A stretch of 6,187 bases of DNA from positions 1-6,187 of the forward strand of contig DAOUVG010000105.1 in NCBI GenBank assembly GCA_030667735.1, read 5' to 3'. The position numbers were made by a program, and so were the translations under genes. This document shows positions 1 to 6,187 of the stretch, piece after piece. Positions within the stretch are counted from its first letter, which is position 1; each line of letters begins with the position of its first letter. Below the pieces are notes generated by a model, which did no database searches, was not told the origin of the DNA, and was given only the letters and a program-made list of their open reading frames with translations. Source of the DNA: Dehalococcoidales bacterium (GTDB lineage Bacteria; Chloroflexota; Dehalococcoidia; Dehalococcoidales; Fen-1064).

Positions 1-979
1 CCTCAAACGAAGGGTGAAGCACGAGACAGACAAATTCCGGCGGCACGTCCACCCACACGAAAGCCATTGAGCCACGGTCGGATATACGGGTGACAGTGCC
101 CTGCAAGCTGTTCACGGCATCAGAGTCAAGCGGCTCCCTCGACATCAGGATATCCTCCGACCGTATAGAGGCATGTCGTTTGCCCCGCAGAGGCGTAGCC
201 ACGTCCATCTTCTTGCCATCAACGCAGAAAACGCTCTGTCCACCGGCGTCATCCTGCACTTCTCCTGCAAAGACGTTTCTTGTCATCAGGAATCGAGCCA
301 CCGCCTCCGAGTTCGGATGACGGAATACCTGGTCCGGGGTCCCTGTCTGGACTATGCTGCCGTTAATCATGACTGCTATGCGGTCGCCCAGGGCAATCGC
401 CTCTTCAAAATCATGAGTGACATGGATTGTTGTCAGTTTAAGCTGGTTATGTGATTCCCTCAGCTCTCTCTCGGTAACCTCTCTTGATTCATTGTCAACT
501 GAACCCAGGGGCTCATCAAGGATAAGAAGGTCAGGTCTCATCGCAATGGCTCTGGCCAGGCATATCTTCTGACTCTCACCGCCACTCAAAGCCCAGGGTC
601 TTTTATTGAGAAGACCCTGAAGGCCAAGGAGTTCAATCACACGGTCAACAGCCTCGTCAACCTCTTTTTGTTTCTTGTATCGCCACATCAACCCAAAGGA
701 TATATTGTCACGGACCGGCAGGTGCCTGTAGAGGGTGTACTTCTGAAAGGCAAACCCGATTTTCCTCTCTTGTATACTGAGGGGAGTTACATTCTTGCCA
801 TCAATCCATACTTCTCCGCTACGAACTCCCTGTAGTCCGGCGAGGGACTCCAGGAGCACGGTCTTACCGGAACCGGTAGGTCCCAGAAGGATGAAGTACT
901 CCCCATCCTGGACATCGAAAGAGATATCCTTCAAGAAGAAGTCACCTCGCCTGGCACATAAGTCTTTTACCTCTAACAC
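1..979 (-). CDS. ABC transporter ATP-binding subunit, tungstate/molybdate (WtpC/ModC) type, C-terminus cut by window edge
   Basis: This subunit should power oxyanion import (tungstate or molybdate) at the inner face of the membrane, together with a permease and a binding protein not seen here. Reading the minus strand from the GTG at 979 gives 326 codons without a stop. The Walker A motif GPTGSGKT is at residues 33-40, the Q-loop Gln at 79, the signature LSGGES at 131-136, Walker B LLILDEP at 151-157, the D-loop GSVD at 159-162 and the switch His in HVTHD at 189. After about residue 235 comes the accessory TOBE-like region typical of this family (RNVFAGEV, RSEDILMSREP, ISDRGS). GPTGSGKTVLLE and the RSEDIxxSREP stretch resemble WtpC and archaeal ModC more than other families, but the exact anion cannot be read from sequence. 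The start is fixed by an in-frame TAG directly before the GTG and a GGAGGG site. Oddities are GSVD in place of the usual SAxD and LSGGES in place of LSGGE(Q/K/R). It is the first gene of its transcript, although ATPases of this type usually follow the binding protein and permease. Confidence 0.9.
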   Translation of the reverse strand, partial: MLEVKDLCARRGDFFLKDISFDVQDGEYFILLGPTGSGKTVLLESLAGLQGVRSGEVWIDGKNVTPLSIQERKIGFAFQKYTLYRHLPVRDNISFGLMWRYKKQKEVDEAVDRVIELLGLQGLLNKRPWALSGGESQKICLARAIAMRPDLLILDEPLGSVDNESREVTERELRESHNQLKLTTIHVTHDFEEAIALGDRIAVMINGSIVQTGTPDQVFRHPNSEAVARFLMTRNVFAGEVQDDAGGQSVFCVDGKKMDVATPLRGKRHASIRSEDILMSREPLDSDAVNSLQGTVTRISDRGSMAFVWVDVPPEFVCLVLHPSFE

Positions 980-983
980 CTAT

Positions 984-989
984 CCCTCC
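984..989 (-). promoter_or_regulatory. Ribosome-binding site of the ABC ATPase gene
   Basis: GGAGGG on the minus strand lies 4 nt before the GTG at 979. It decides the non-ATG start, because the codon immediately upstream in frame is the stop TAG. Confidence 0.8.
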
Positions 990-1001
990 AATAGTACTAT
1001 T
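990..1001. promoter_or_regulatory. Perfect 12-bp palindrome next to the ABC gene's ribosome-binding site
   Basis: AATAGTACTATT is a perfect palindrome directly upstream of the GGAGGG site of the minus-strand ABC gene. The position would suit an operator or a small structure in the leader. At this length and A/T content it could also be chance. I see no convincing -35/-10 pair for the minus-strand gene here. Confidence 0.25.
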
Positions 1002-1088
1002 TTGTGCTTGCTCTCCTGATTGCACGAACGGTAGCAGTGTCGAACCCAGTACTCAGTTGCAGAAACACCAGTTAGTATGTTCCGTGGG

Positions 1089-1146
1089 GTGAGACCCTTC
1101 GGCTTCGGCCTGATGGCTAAGCCAGCAGGTGAACTCAGGGTGACAC
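1089..1146. repeat. Imperfect palindromic element, possibly a dispersed intergenic repeat
   Basis: The outer arms GTGAGACCCT (1089-1098) and AGGGTGACAC (1137-1146) match in 8 of 10 positions as inverted repeats. Inside lies a second hairpin at 1109-1129, with CCTG...CAGG and GGCT...AGCC arms around a very tight loop, and a direct repeat of TTCGGC. The pattern of CCTTCGGCTTCGGCC followed by CTCAGGGTGAC resembles the widespread short repeat of the form CCTTCGC..GCTCAGGATGACA seen between genes in many bacteria. That likeness is from memory and is the weak part of the call. Confidence 0.45.
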
Positions 1147-1268
1147 GCCGCTGCTATGTTCACTAGACCATTATGACAGTGAGATGACACGCACGCAATA
1201 CTGCAGACAGGGAAAGTTCTCTTCTTGTGTGGGAAGCAGCATCGACTGTACTGGATGAGTACAATATC

Positions 1269-1298
1269 TTGACAAAGGATGAGTAGAAGGCAGACAAT
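1269..1298 (+). promoter_or_regulatory. Possible second, overlapping upstream promoter
   Basis: A perfect -35 TTGACA at 1269-1274 is too far (39 nt) from the TATAAT at 1314 to pair with it. With an 18-nt spacer it faces GACAAT at 1293-1298, a 4 of 6 match to TATAAT. The -10 of this promoter would overlap the -35 of the downstream one, so the two could compete. Confidence 0.35.
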
Positions 1299-1319
1299 TA
1301 CAGCGATATCCAATATAAT
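1291..1319 (+). promoter_or_regulatory. Sigma70-type promoter of the esterase operon
   Basis: A consensus -10 TATAAT at 1314-1319 lies 17 nt after CAGACA at 1291-1296, a 4 of 6 match to TTGACA. Transcription would begin near 1326, giving a leader of about 20 nt that contains the AAGGAG site. This is the best promoter candidate for the three-gene operon. Confidence 0.6.
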
Positions 1320-1333
1320 CACACACTGATGGC

Positions 1334-1339
1334 AAGGAG
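1334..1339 (+). promoter_or_regulatory. Ribosome-binding site of the first esterase
   Basis: AAGGAG lies 6 nt before the ATG at 1346 but only 3 nt before the adjacent ATG at 1343. This spacing, and alignment with the two paralogs, favours 1346 as the start. Confidence 0.75.
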
Positions 1340-1345
1340 CGAATG

Positions 1346-2902
1346 ATGAAGGAAGTGATGGCCGAAACAACCGCAGGCAACATCTGCGGCACGATGGAGC
1401 GAGAAGTCTGCACCTTCAAAGGTGTCCCGTACGGCGCGCCCACCGGCGGCAAGCGCCGCTTCCTGCCCCCATTGCCGGTTGAGCCGTGGGCGGGGATACG
1501 GTACGCCGGCGACTTCGGGCCGATCTGTCCACAGACAGGGTCTCTGGTAGATGAGTTCCGACCCTATGCCATTACCCGTACCGAAGGGCACACCAGACTG
1601 CTTCCTCAGAGTGAGAACTGCCTGGTATTGAACGTGTGGACGCCGGCTGTGAAGGACGGTGGAAAACGCCCCGTCATGGTGTGGCTGCATGGTCGCGGCT
1701 TCGCCCAGGGTGCTGGCTCAGAGACGCAGTACAACGGTGCCAATCTGGCCAGACGCGGCGACGTGGTCGTGGTCACAATCAACCACCGGCTCAATGTCTT
1801 TGGCTACCTGCACCTGGCAGATATCGCCGGTGAGGAATATGCCGGCTCGGGTGTGACCGGGATGCTGGATGCAGTACTGGCCCTTGAATGGGTCCGTGAC
1901 AACATCGAGATGTTCGGCGGCGACCCCGGCAGAGTGATGATTTTCGGTGAGTCCGGTGGCGGCGCCAAGGTCAGTACGATGCTGGCCCTGCCCTCGGCGA
2001 AGGGCCTGTTTCATCGGGCTGCCATTCAGAGCGGCGCGGGACTATGGGGGGTAGAGGCCAGTGATGCTGCCGACCTGACCGAACGCCTGCTGGCAAAGCT
2101 GGATATAAGGGCAGACGAGATTGAGAAACTCCAGCAGGTACCGGCTCAGCAGCTACTGGATGCCGTAAGCACGCTACCGGAGCGGCCCCGCGTTGGTATG
2201 ATTGGTGGGCCGACCGGAGCCATCATGCAGCTTGCCCCGGTAGTGGACGGCAAGTACTACCCCACTCACCCCTTCGACCCCGTGGCGGCACCGACAGCGG
2301 CGGATGTACCGCTTATCGTCGGTACCAACCGGGACGAGAACGCCACTTTCCTGGCTGCTGACCCCCGGCGTCGCAGACTCGAAGAGCCGGAGTTGCGCAA
2401 ACGCCTGGAACCTCTGCTCGGCGACAGGCTGGACAGCGTGCTTGGTGTCTACAAGAAGACACGACCCGATGCCACGCCCTGGGACCTCCTGATCGGGATT
2501 GCCAGTGAAGGAGCCCGATTGCGGTCCATCCAGCTCGCGGAACGCAAGGCAGCAGGTGGCACAGCTCCGGTCTTCATGTACCTGTTCACCTGGGAATCCA
2601 ACTTCCTCGGGGGCCTGTTCAAGGCGGGCCATGGCCTTGAAATCCCGTTCGTGTTCGACATCACGGATGATGTGGGCATGACCGGCGACCGTCCCGACAA
2701 GTACGAGCTGGCCGCGGCGATGAGCGAGGCGTGGATAGCCTTCGCCCACAGTGGAGACCCCAGCCACGCGGGGATTCCGAAATGGAAACCCTACACCACT
2801 GACAGCCGTGCAACGATGCTCTTCGATGTCCCGTGCCGGGTAGAGGTCGACCCATTCCGTGAAGAGCTCGATGCCTGGGAGGATATCGAACTGCGCCGGT
2901 AG
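1346..2902 (+). CDS. Type-B carboxylesterase, copy 1 of 3 (HGRG oxyanion variant)
   Basis: An alpha/beta-hydrolase of the carboxylesterase type B (para-nitrobenzyl esterase-like) family, which hydrolyses carboxylic esters; the natural substrate is unknown. At 518 aa it has normal family length. It lacks a signal peptide or membrane segment, so it should be cytoplasmic. The nucleophile elbow [16 protein letters not shown] fits the family serine signature, with Ser203 as nucleophile. The acid is Glu331 in GTNRDEN and the base His429 in [22 protein letters not shown] (from residue 89) is the second family signature, with Val where Tyr is usual. The oxyanion loop reads HGRG (115-118), with Arg117 replacing the middle Gly of HGGG. 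The cysteines matching the classical first loop disulfide are present (61, 92) but are unlikely to be bonded in the cytoplasm. The start at 1346 is chosen over 1343 because it gives the same distance to the conserved ETT as in both paralogs and a better Shine-Dalgarno spacing. It is probably the first gene of a three-gene operon. Confidence 0.93.
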   Translation: MKEVMAETTAGNICGTMEREVCTFKGVPYGAPTGGKRRFLPPLPVEPWAGIRYAGDFGPICPQTGSLVDEFRPYAITRTEGHTRLLPQSENCLVLNVWTPAVKDGGKRPVMVWLHGRGFAQGAGSETQYNGANLARRGDVVVVTINHRLNVFGYLHLADIAGEEYAGSGVTGMLDAVLALEWVRDNIEMFGGDPGRVMIFGESGGGAKVSTMLALPSAKGLFHRAAIQSGAGLWGVEASDAADLTERLLAKLDIRADEIEKLQQVPAQQLLDAVSTLPERPRVGMIGGPTGAIMQLAPVVDGKYYPTHPFDPVAAPTAADVPLIVGTNRDENATFLAADPRRRRLEEPELRKRLEPLLGDRLDSVLGVYKKTRPDATPWDLLIGIASEGARLRSIQLAERKAAGGTAPVFMYLFTWESNFLGGLFKAGHGLEIPFVFDITDDVGMTGDRPDKYELAAAMSEAWIAFAHSGDPSHAGIPKWKPYTTDSRATMLFDVPCRVEVDPFREELDAWEDIELRR

Positions 2903-2950
2903 TCGGGAATATTAACGGAGTTAACCAATACACTACAGGGAGCGTACATT
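2903..2950 (+). repeat. 48-bp spacer, copy 1, duplicated with the gene
   Basis: By hand count this spacer matches the one at 4508-4555 at 41 of 48 positions with no gaps; most differences are transitions. It contains the ribosome-binding site of the next gene. It shows that the duplicated unit was the gene plus its spacer. Confidence 0.85.
2937..2942 (+). promoter_or_regulatory. Ribosome-binding site of the second esterase
   Basis: AGGGAG lies 8 nt before the ATG at 2951. The same site and spacing recur before the third copy. Confidence 0.75.
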
Positions 2951-4507
2951 ATGGCGAAAGCGATAGTTGAAACCACCGCAGGCAAAGTCCATGGCACGAT
3001 GGAACGGAGGGTCTTCACCTTCAAGGGCATCCCGTACGGTGCACCAACCGGAGGTAAGCGCCGTTTCCTGCCACCACTTCCGGCTGAGCCGTGGACAGGT
3101 ACGCGTTACGCCACTGACTACGGGCCAATCGCCCCGCAATCCGGGGCACTGGTGGACTGTGTAGAGGCTGCAGGTGACGAACGCGTCATGGGCATCAGGA
3201 GACACCTTCCTCAGAGTGAGAACTGCCTGGTATTGAATGTGTGGACACCGGGTCTGGGGGACGGTGGAAAGCGTCCCGTCATGCTGTGGCTGCACGGTCG
3301 TGGCTATGCCTCCGGTGCCGGGTCGGAAATCATGTATAACGGCGCCAATCTGGCCAGACGTGGGGACATCGTCGTGGTCACAATCAACCACCGGTTGAAT
3401 GTCTTTGGCTACCTGCATCTGGCGGATATTGCCGGTGAGGAATATGCAGGCTCGGGTGTAGCCGGGATGCTGGACGCGGTGCTGGCCCTTGAGTGGGTCC
3501 GTGATAATATCGAAGCTTTTGGTGGCGACCCGGGTAATGTGACAATCTTCGGTGAGTCCGGCGGTGGAGCAAAAGTCAGCACGATGCTGGCTCTACCTTC
3601 CGCGAAGGGCCTGTTCCACCGTGCTGTTATTGAGAGCGGCCCCGGGTTGAGAGGAGTCGAGGCAAAGACCGCTACAGACTTTACGGAACAGCTGCTAGCA
3701 CAGCTGAATATCAAGGCCAACGAAATACACAGGCTCCAGGAGCTACCGACACAGCAGGTACTGGATGCCGTTGGCGCGTTAACACCGGGACAGTCCCTTC
3801 TGGGTATGGGCGCACCTGGTCCGGGCATCATGCGCATATCCCCGGTGGTGGATGGCAAGTACCTCCCTGCGCATCCGTTCGACCCCGTGGCGGCACCGAC
3901 GGCGGCCGGTATACCAATCATAATCGGCACCAACCGTGATGAGAATACCACCTTCATGACCCTCGACCCTCGCCGTAACAAGCTTACCGGGCAGGAACTG
4001 CGCGAGCGCCTGTCACCGGTACTCGGTGACAAGCTGGATAGGGTAATCGATACCTACAAGAAAACACGGCCCGATGCCACGCCGTGGGACCTGTTTGTCG
4101 GGATTACCACGGAGGGAACACGGAGGGCGTCCATTGCACTCGCCGAACGCAAGGCAGCGGCCAGCCCGGCGCCTGTCTTCATGTACCTGTTTACCTGGGA
4201 GACCGATTACCTCGGTGACCTCTTCAAGGCTTGCCATGTTCTCGAAATCCCGTTCGTGTTCGACAATGTGGACGACCTGGCCATAACCGGCGGTCGTCCT
4301 GACAAATACGAACTGGTCGAGTCAGTGAGCGAGGCGTGGGTTGCATTCGCACGTACCGGGGACCCCAACCATCAGGGGCTTCCAAGATGGGAGCCCTACA
4401 CTGCTGACAGTCGTGCAACGATGCTCTTCGATGTCCCGTGCCGGGTAGAGGCCGACCCGTTCCGTGAAGAGCTCGACGCCTGGGAAGGCATCCCATTGCG
4501 CCGGTAG
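2951..4507 (+). CDS. Type-B carboxylesterase, copy 2 of 3 (HGRG oxyanion variant)
   Basis: A 518-aa paralog that aligns without gaps to copy 1; by hand count 374 of 518 residues (about 72 %) are identical. The triad is Ser203 ([16 protein letters not shown]), Glu331 (NRDEN) and His429 ([10 protein letters not shown]), at the same residue numbers as in copy 1. The oxyanion loop is again HGRG (115-118). Differences of note: Cys61 of the other copies is Ala here, a Cys precedes the catalytic His, and residues 69-85 are almost wholly different from copy 1 although the flanks are conserved. No signal peptide is seen. It lies 48 bp after copy 1 in the same orientation with its own ribosome-binding site and no evident promoter, so co-transcription is likely. 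Esterase activity follows from the family and the intact triad; the substrate is unknown. Confidence 0.93.
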   Translation: MAKAIVETTAGKVHGTMERRVFTFKGIPYGAPTGGKRRFLPPLPAEPWTGTRYATDYGPIAPQSGALVDCVEAAGDERVMGIRRHLPQSENCLVLNVWTPGLGDGGKRPVMLWLHGRGYASGAGSEIMYNGANLARRGDIVVVTINHRLNVFGYLHLADIAGEEYAGSGVAGMLDAVLALEWVRDNIEAFGGDPGNVTIFGESGGGAKVSTMLALPSAKGLFHRAVIESGPGLRGVEAKTATDFTEQLLAQLNIKANEIHRLQELPTQQVLDAVGALTPGQSLLGMGAPGPGIMRISPVVDGKYLPAHPFDPVAAPTAAGIPIIIGTNRDENTTFMTLDPRRNKLTGQELRERLSPVLGDKLDRVIDTYKKTRPDATPWDLFVGITTEGTRRASIALAERKAAASPAPVFMYLFTWETDYLGDLFKACHVLEIPFVFDNVDDLAITGGRPDKYELVESVSEAWVAFARTGDPNHQGLPRWEPYTADSRATMLFDVPCRVEADPFREELDAWEGIPLRR

Positions 4508-4555
4508 TCGGTAGTATTGACGGAGTTAATCAATGCACTACAGGGAGCATACATC
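4508..4555 (+). repeat. 48-bp spacer, copy 2, duplicated with the gene
   Basis: Same length as the spacer at 2903-2950 and matching it at 41 of 48 positions. A TTG at 4517 is in frame with the downstream gene and would extend it by 13 codons. That extension would consist of this duplicated spacer and swallow the ribosome-binding site, so the stretch is treated as non-coding. Confidence 0.85.
4542..4547 (+). promoter_or_regulatory. Ribosome-binding site of the third esterase
   Basis: AGGGAG lies 8 nt before the ATG at 4556. It decides that start against the in-frame TTG at 4517, which has no comparable site at the right distance. Confidence 0.75.
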
Positions 4556-6103
4556 ATGATAGAAGCGATAGTTGAAACGACCACCGGGAAAGTCCGTAGC
4601 ATGATAGACAGGGACGTCCTGACCTTCAAGGGCATCCCCTACGGAGCGCCAACCGGTGGCAGCAGGCGTTTCCTGTCGCCTGTGCCGGCTGAGCCATGGA
4701 CGGGTGTGCGCGATGCCACTGAGTTCGGGTCAACCTGCCCGCAGATGGAGATGCGAATCGGCGGAGTTCAGCCCGGGACACCTATCCTGGGGCGTCTTCA
4801 AAACCTGCCACAGAAAGAAGATTGCCTGGTACTGAATGTGTGGACACAGGCCGTCGACGATGATGGGAAACGTCCGGTCATGGTGTGGCTACATGGTGGT
4901 GGCTACTCGTCCGGTTCCGGTTCAAGTGTAATGTCCGACGGGACCGCACTCGCCAGACGTGGTGACGTGGTCGTGGTTACTATCAACCACCGGCTGAACG
5001 TCTTCGGATTCCTGCACCTGGCGGATATCGCCGGTGAGGCGTATGCCGGTTCGGGAATGGCCGGTATGCTGGACATAGTGCTGGCCCTTGAGTGGGTCCG
5101 TGACAATATCGAGTCGTTTGGTGGCGACCCGGGCAATGTGACAATCTTTGGTGAGTCCGGTGGTGGCAGGAAAGTCAGCGTGGTGATGGCTATGCCCTCG
5201 GCGAAGGGCCTATTCCATCGCGCCATTATCCAGAGTAGCCCGGGATTGCGGGGCAAAGAGCCCGAGGACGCTACCGAGTTCACGGAACGTCTACTATCCG
5301 AGTTGAATATCAGGAACAATGAAATCGAAAAGCTCCAGGAGCTTCCCGCACAGCAGTTGCTGGATGCGGTGAGCACGCTATCGTCTCAACAACTGAGCGC
5401 CGGCATCATGAGTGGCGGAATCCTGATGCTGTTATCACCGGTGGTGGACGGTTATTACCTTCCAGCCCATCCATTCGACCCCGTGGCAGCACCAACGGCG
5501 GCGGACATACCGCTCCTAATCGGTACCAATCGGGACGAATCGGCACTCTTCGTAGCCGGTGACCCACGACGCCGCAGGCTTGAAGAGTCAGAGCTTCGGG
5601 AACGACTGGCACAAAGACTCGGCGACAGGCTGGATAGTATAATTGAGGTCTACAAGAAAACACGACCCGATGCCACTCCCTGGGACCTGTTTATCGGAAT
5701 CACCAGTGAAGACAGGCGACTGGGGTGTATTGAACTCGTGGAACGCAAGCTGGCGGGTGGCGACGCTCCAGTTTATATGTACCTGTTCACCTGGGAGTCC
5801 GACTACAAAGGATATCTTTTCAAGGCGTGTCATGCTCTTGAAATACCATTTGTGTTCGATAATCCTGATAGTGCGCTGGTCACCGGCGAGCGACCTGATA
5901 AAGCCGAGTTAGCCGCAGCAATGAGCGAGGCGTGGATAGCCTTTGCGCGCAGTGGAGACCCCAGCCACGCGGGGATTCCGGAATGGCAGCCTTATACCAT
6001 TGACAACCGCGCAACCATGCTCATCGATGTCCCGTGCCGAATAGAGATTGACCCGGCTCGCGAAGAACTCGACGCCTGGGAGGGTATGGGAGTCATTCCC
6101 TGA
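4556..6103 (+). CDS. Type-B carboxylesterase, copy 3 of 3 (canonical HGGG oxyanion loop)
   Basis: A 515-aa paralog of the two preceding genes. The nucleophile is Ser201 in [16 protein letters not shown], the acid Glu328 in GTNRDES and the base His426 in [10 protein letters not shown]. The oxyanion loop has the classical HGGG (113-116), unlike copies 1 and 2. The second family signature [11 protein letters not shown] is closest to the family consensus here. It differs from copies 1 and 2 in the loop at about residues 62-85 (two residues shorter), by one further residue lost between the nucleophile and the acid, and by [12 protein letters not shown] where they have [12 protein letters not shown] after the nucleophile. 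The C-terminus ends [10 protein letters not shown], whereas copy 2 ends [10 protein letters not shown]; homology stops within the last codons. No signal peptide is seen, so a cytoplasmic esterase is expected. It is probably the last gene of the operon. The start at 4556 matches both paralogs in distance to the conserved VETT. Confidence 0.93.
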   Translation: MIEAIVETTTGKVRSMIDRDVLTFKGIPYGAPTGGSRRFLSPVPAEPWTGVRDATEFGSTCPQMEMRIGGVQPGTPILGRLQNLPQKEDCLVLNVWTQAVDDDGKRPVMVWLHGGGYSSGSGSSVMSDGTALARRGDVVVVTINHRLNVFGFLHLADIAGEAYAGSGMAGMLDIVLALEWVRDNIESFGGDPGNVTIFGESGGGRKVSVVMAMPSAKGLFHRAIIQSSPGLRGKEPEDATEFTERLLSELNIRNNEIEKLQELPAQQLLDAVSTLSSQQLSAGIMSGGILMLLSPVVDGYYLPAHPFDPVAAPTAADIPLLIGTNRDESALFVAGDPRRRRLEESELRERLAQRLGDRLDSIIEVYKKTRPDATPWDLFIGITSEDRRLGCIELVERKLAGGDAPVYMYLFTWESDYKGYLFKACHALEIPFVFDNPDSALVTGERPDKAELAAAMSEAWIAFARSGDPSHAGIPEWQPYTIDNRATMLIDVPCRIEIDPAREELDAWEGMGVIP

Positions 6104-6104
6104 C

Positions 6105-6119
6105 AGGGTGCTGAAAAAC
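6105..6119. other. Motif resembling a transposon terminal inverted repeat
   Basis: AGGGTGCTGAAAAAC begins 2 nt after the stop codon of the third esterase. On the other strand it reads GTTTTTCAGCACCCT, similar to ends of several insertion-sequence families and of small non-autonomous elements. The partner end is not in the window, so this is only a suggestion. Confidence 0.25.
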
Positions 6120-6142
6120 CCTTTCAACCCAACCCCGTGCGA

Positions 6143-6182
6143 GCGCCCCTCTCAGAAGAGGGGGCGCCCCTAAGAAGGGGCG
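6143..6182. repeat. Two tandem GC-rich hairpins after the operon
   Basis: The first hairpin (6143-6167) pairs GCGCCCC-TCT with AGA-GGGGCGC, with one bulged G and a 4-nt loop. The second (6165-6182) pairs CGCCCC with GGGGCG around TAAGAA. Both start with GCGCCCCT and share a few bases, so they look like repeated units and could form alternately. No T-run follows on either strand, so this is not a standard intrinsic terminator, although such stems could stall polymerase or protect the mRNA 3' end. A palindromic repeat family is the alternative. Confidence 0.6.
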
Positions 6183-6187
6183 ACGCC

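Larger units (their letters stand above)
980..1342. other. Divergent intergenic region with no supported gene
   Basis: This 363-bp stretch separates the minus-strand ABC gene from the plus-strand esterase operon. The open frames here either overlap the esterase start on the wrong strand or lack a start codon, a ribosome-binding site and recognisable protein sequence. One minus-strand frame ending at the TAG before the ABC start is open for about 55 codons but has no start codon and reads through a palindromic repeat, so I do not call it. The region holds the 1089-1146 palindromic element and the promoters at 1269-1319. No tRNA or riboswitch pattern was recognised. Confidence 0.7.
1346..6103 (+). 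repeat. Tandem triplication of a 1605-bp gene-plus-spacer unit
   Basis: The starts at 1346, 2951 and 4556 are exactly 1605 bp apart. Units 1 and 2 are each a 1557-bp gene plus a 48-bp spacer. Unit 3 has a 1548-bp gene and lacks the spacer at its 3' side. All three encode homologous proteins along their full length. The divergence shows the duplication is not very recent. Confidence 0.9.

Noticed and set aside
90..454. Plus-strand open frames of 76 and 93 codons
   Set aside because: They lie antisense inside the clear ABC ATPase gene and show no recognisable protein sequence.
1343..1345. ATG one codon upstream of the chosen start of the first esterase
   Set aside because: Its Shine-Dalgarno spacing is only 3 nt, and the paralogs and the 1605-bp period point to 1346. 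The difference is one residue, so some doubt remains.
1053..1370. Minus-strand 105-codon frame with a hydrophobic stretch, in the divergent region
   Set aside because: It has no convincing ribosome-binding site, overlaps the esterase promoter and start, is rich in Cys and His without a pattern, and matches no family I know, including permeases.
2174..2767. Long minus-strand frame (197 codons) inside the first esterase
   Set aside because: It is a shadow of a GC-rich coding region; the plus strand encodes an unmistakable conserved enzyme here.
3409..4032. Long minus-strand frame (207 codons) inside the second esterase
   Set aside because: It is antisense to conserved esterase codons, and the Ser- and Pro-rich composition is typical of a shadow frame.
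4517..4555. TTG start extending the third esterase to 528 aa
   Set aside because: The extension is the duplicated spacer plus the ribosome-binding site; both paralogs start at the position matching 4556.
6143..6182. Intrinsic terminator for the esterase operon
   Set aside because: The stems are strong but no T-run follows on either strand, so it is listed as a palindromic repeat.
1..6187. CRISPR array, tRNA, rRNA, or toxin-antitoxin or defence module
   Set aside because: No short regularly spaced repeats, cloverleaf pattern or small paired genes were seen; the only regular repeat is the 1605-bp gene unit.

Overview
The window looks like a chromosomal segment of a moderately GC-rich bacterium. 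Clear Shine-Dalgarno sites, a consensus -10 hexamer and a GTG start argue for a bacterium. The left-hand ABC ATPase resembles the archaeal/anaerobe tungstate-molybdate type (WtpC/ModC), so an anaerobic, perhaps Chloroflexota-like (Dehalococcoidia) host is my guess. That placement is weak and rests on family resemblance only.

Layout: (1) Positions 1-979, minus strand: 326 codons of an ABC transporter ATP-binding subunit whose C-terminus runs off the left edge. (2) Positions 980-1342: a 363-bp divergent intergenic region with no convincing gene. It holds an imperfect palindromic element, one good and one weaker sigma70-type promoter pointing right, and a small palindrome just upstream of the ABC gene. 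(3) Positions 1346-6103, plus strand: three consecutive paralogous type-B carboxylesterases (518, 518 and 515 aa) separated by two near-identical 48-bp spacers. The start-to-start period is exactly 1605 bp both times, so this is a tandem triplication of a gene-plus-spacer unit. (4) Positions 6104-6187: a short tail with a motif resembling a transposon end and two tandem G/C-rich hairpins.

The three esterases are probably one operon driven from the promoter just upstream of the first; each has its own strong ribosome-binding site. All keep a complete Ser-Glu-His triad and lack a signal peptide, so they should be active cytoplasmic ester hydrolases. They differ in the oxyanion-hole motif (HGRG in the first two, HGGG in the third), in the loop preceding the conserved ENCL/EDCL motif, and in a second loop near residue 280. 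This suggests a small enzyme family diversifying in substrate range, with signs of gene conversion between copies. Nothing links the esterases functionally to the divergent transporter gene.
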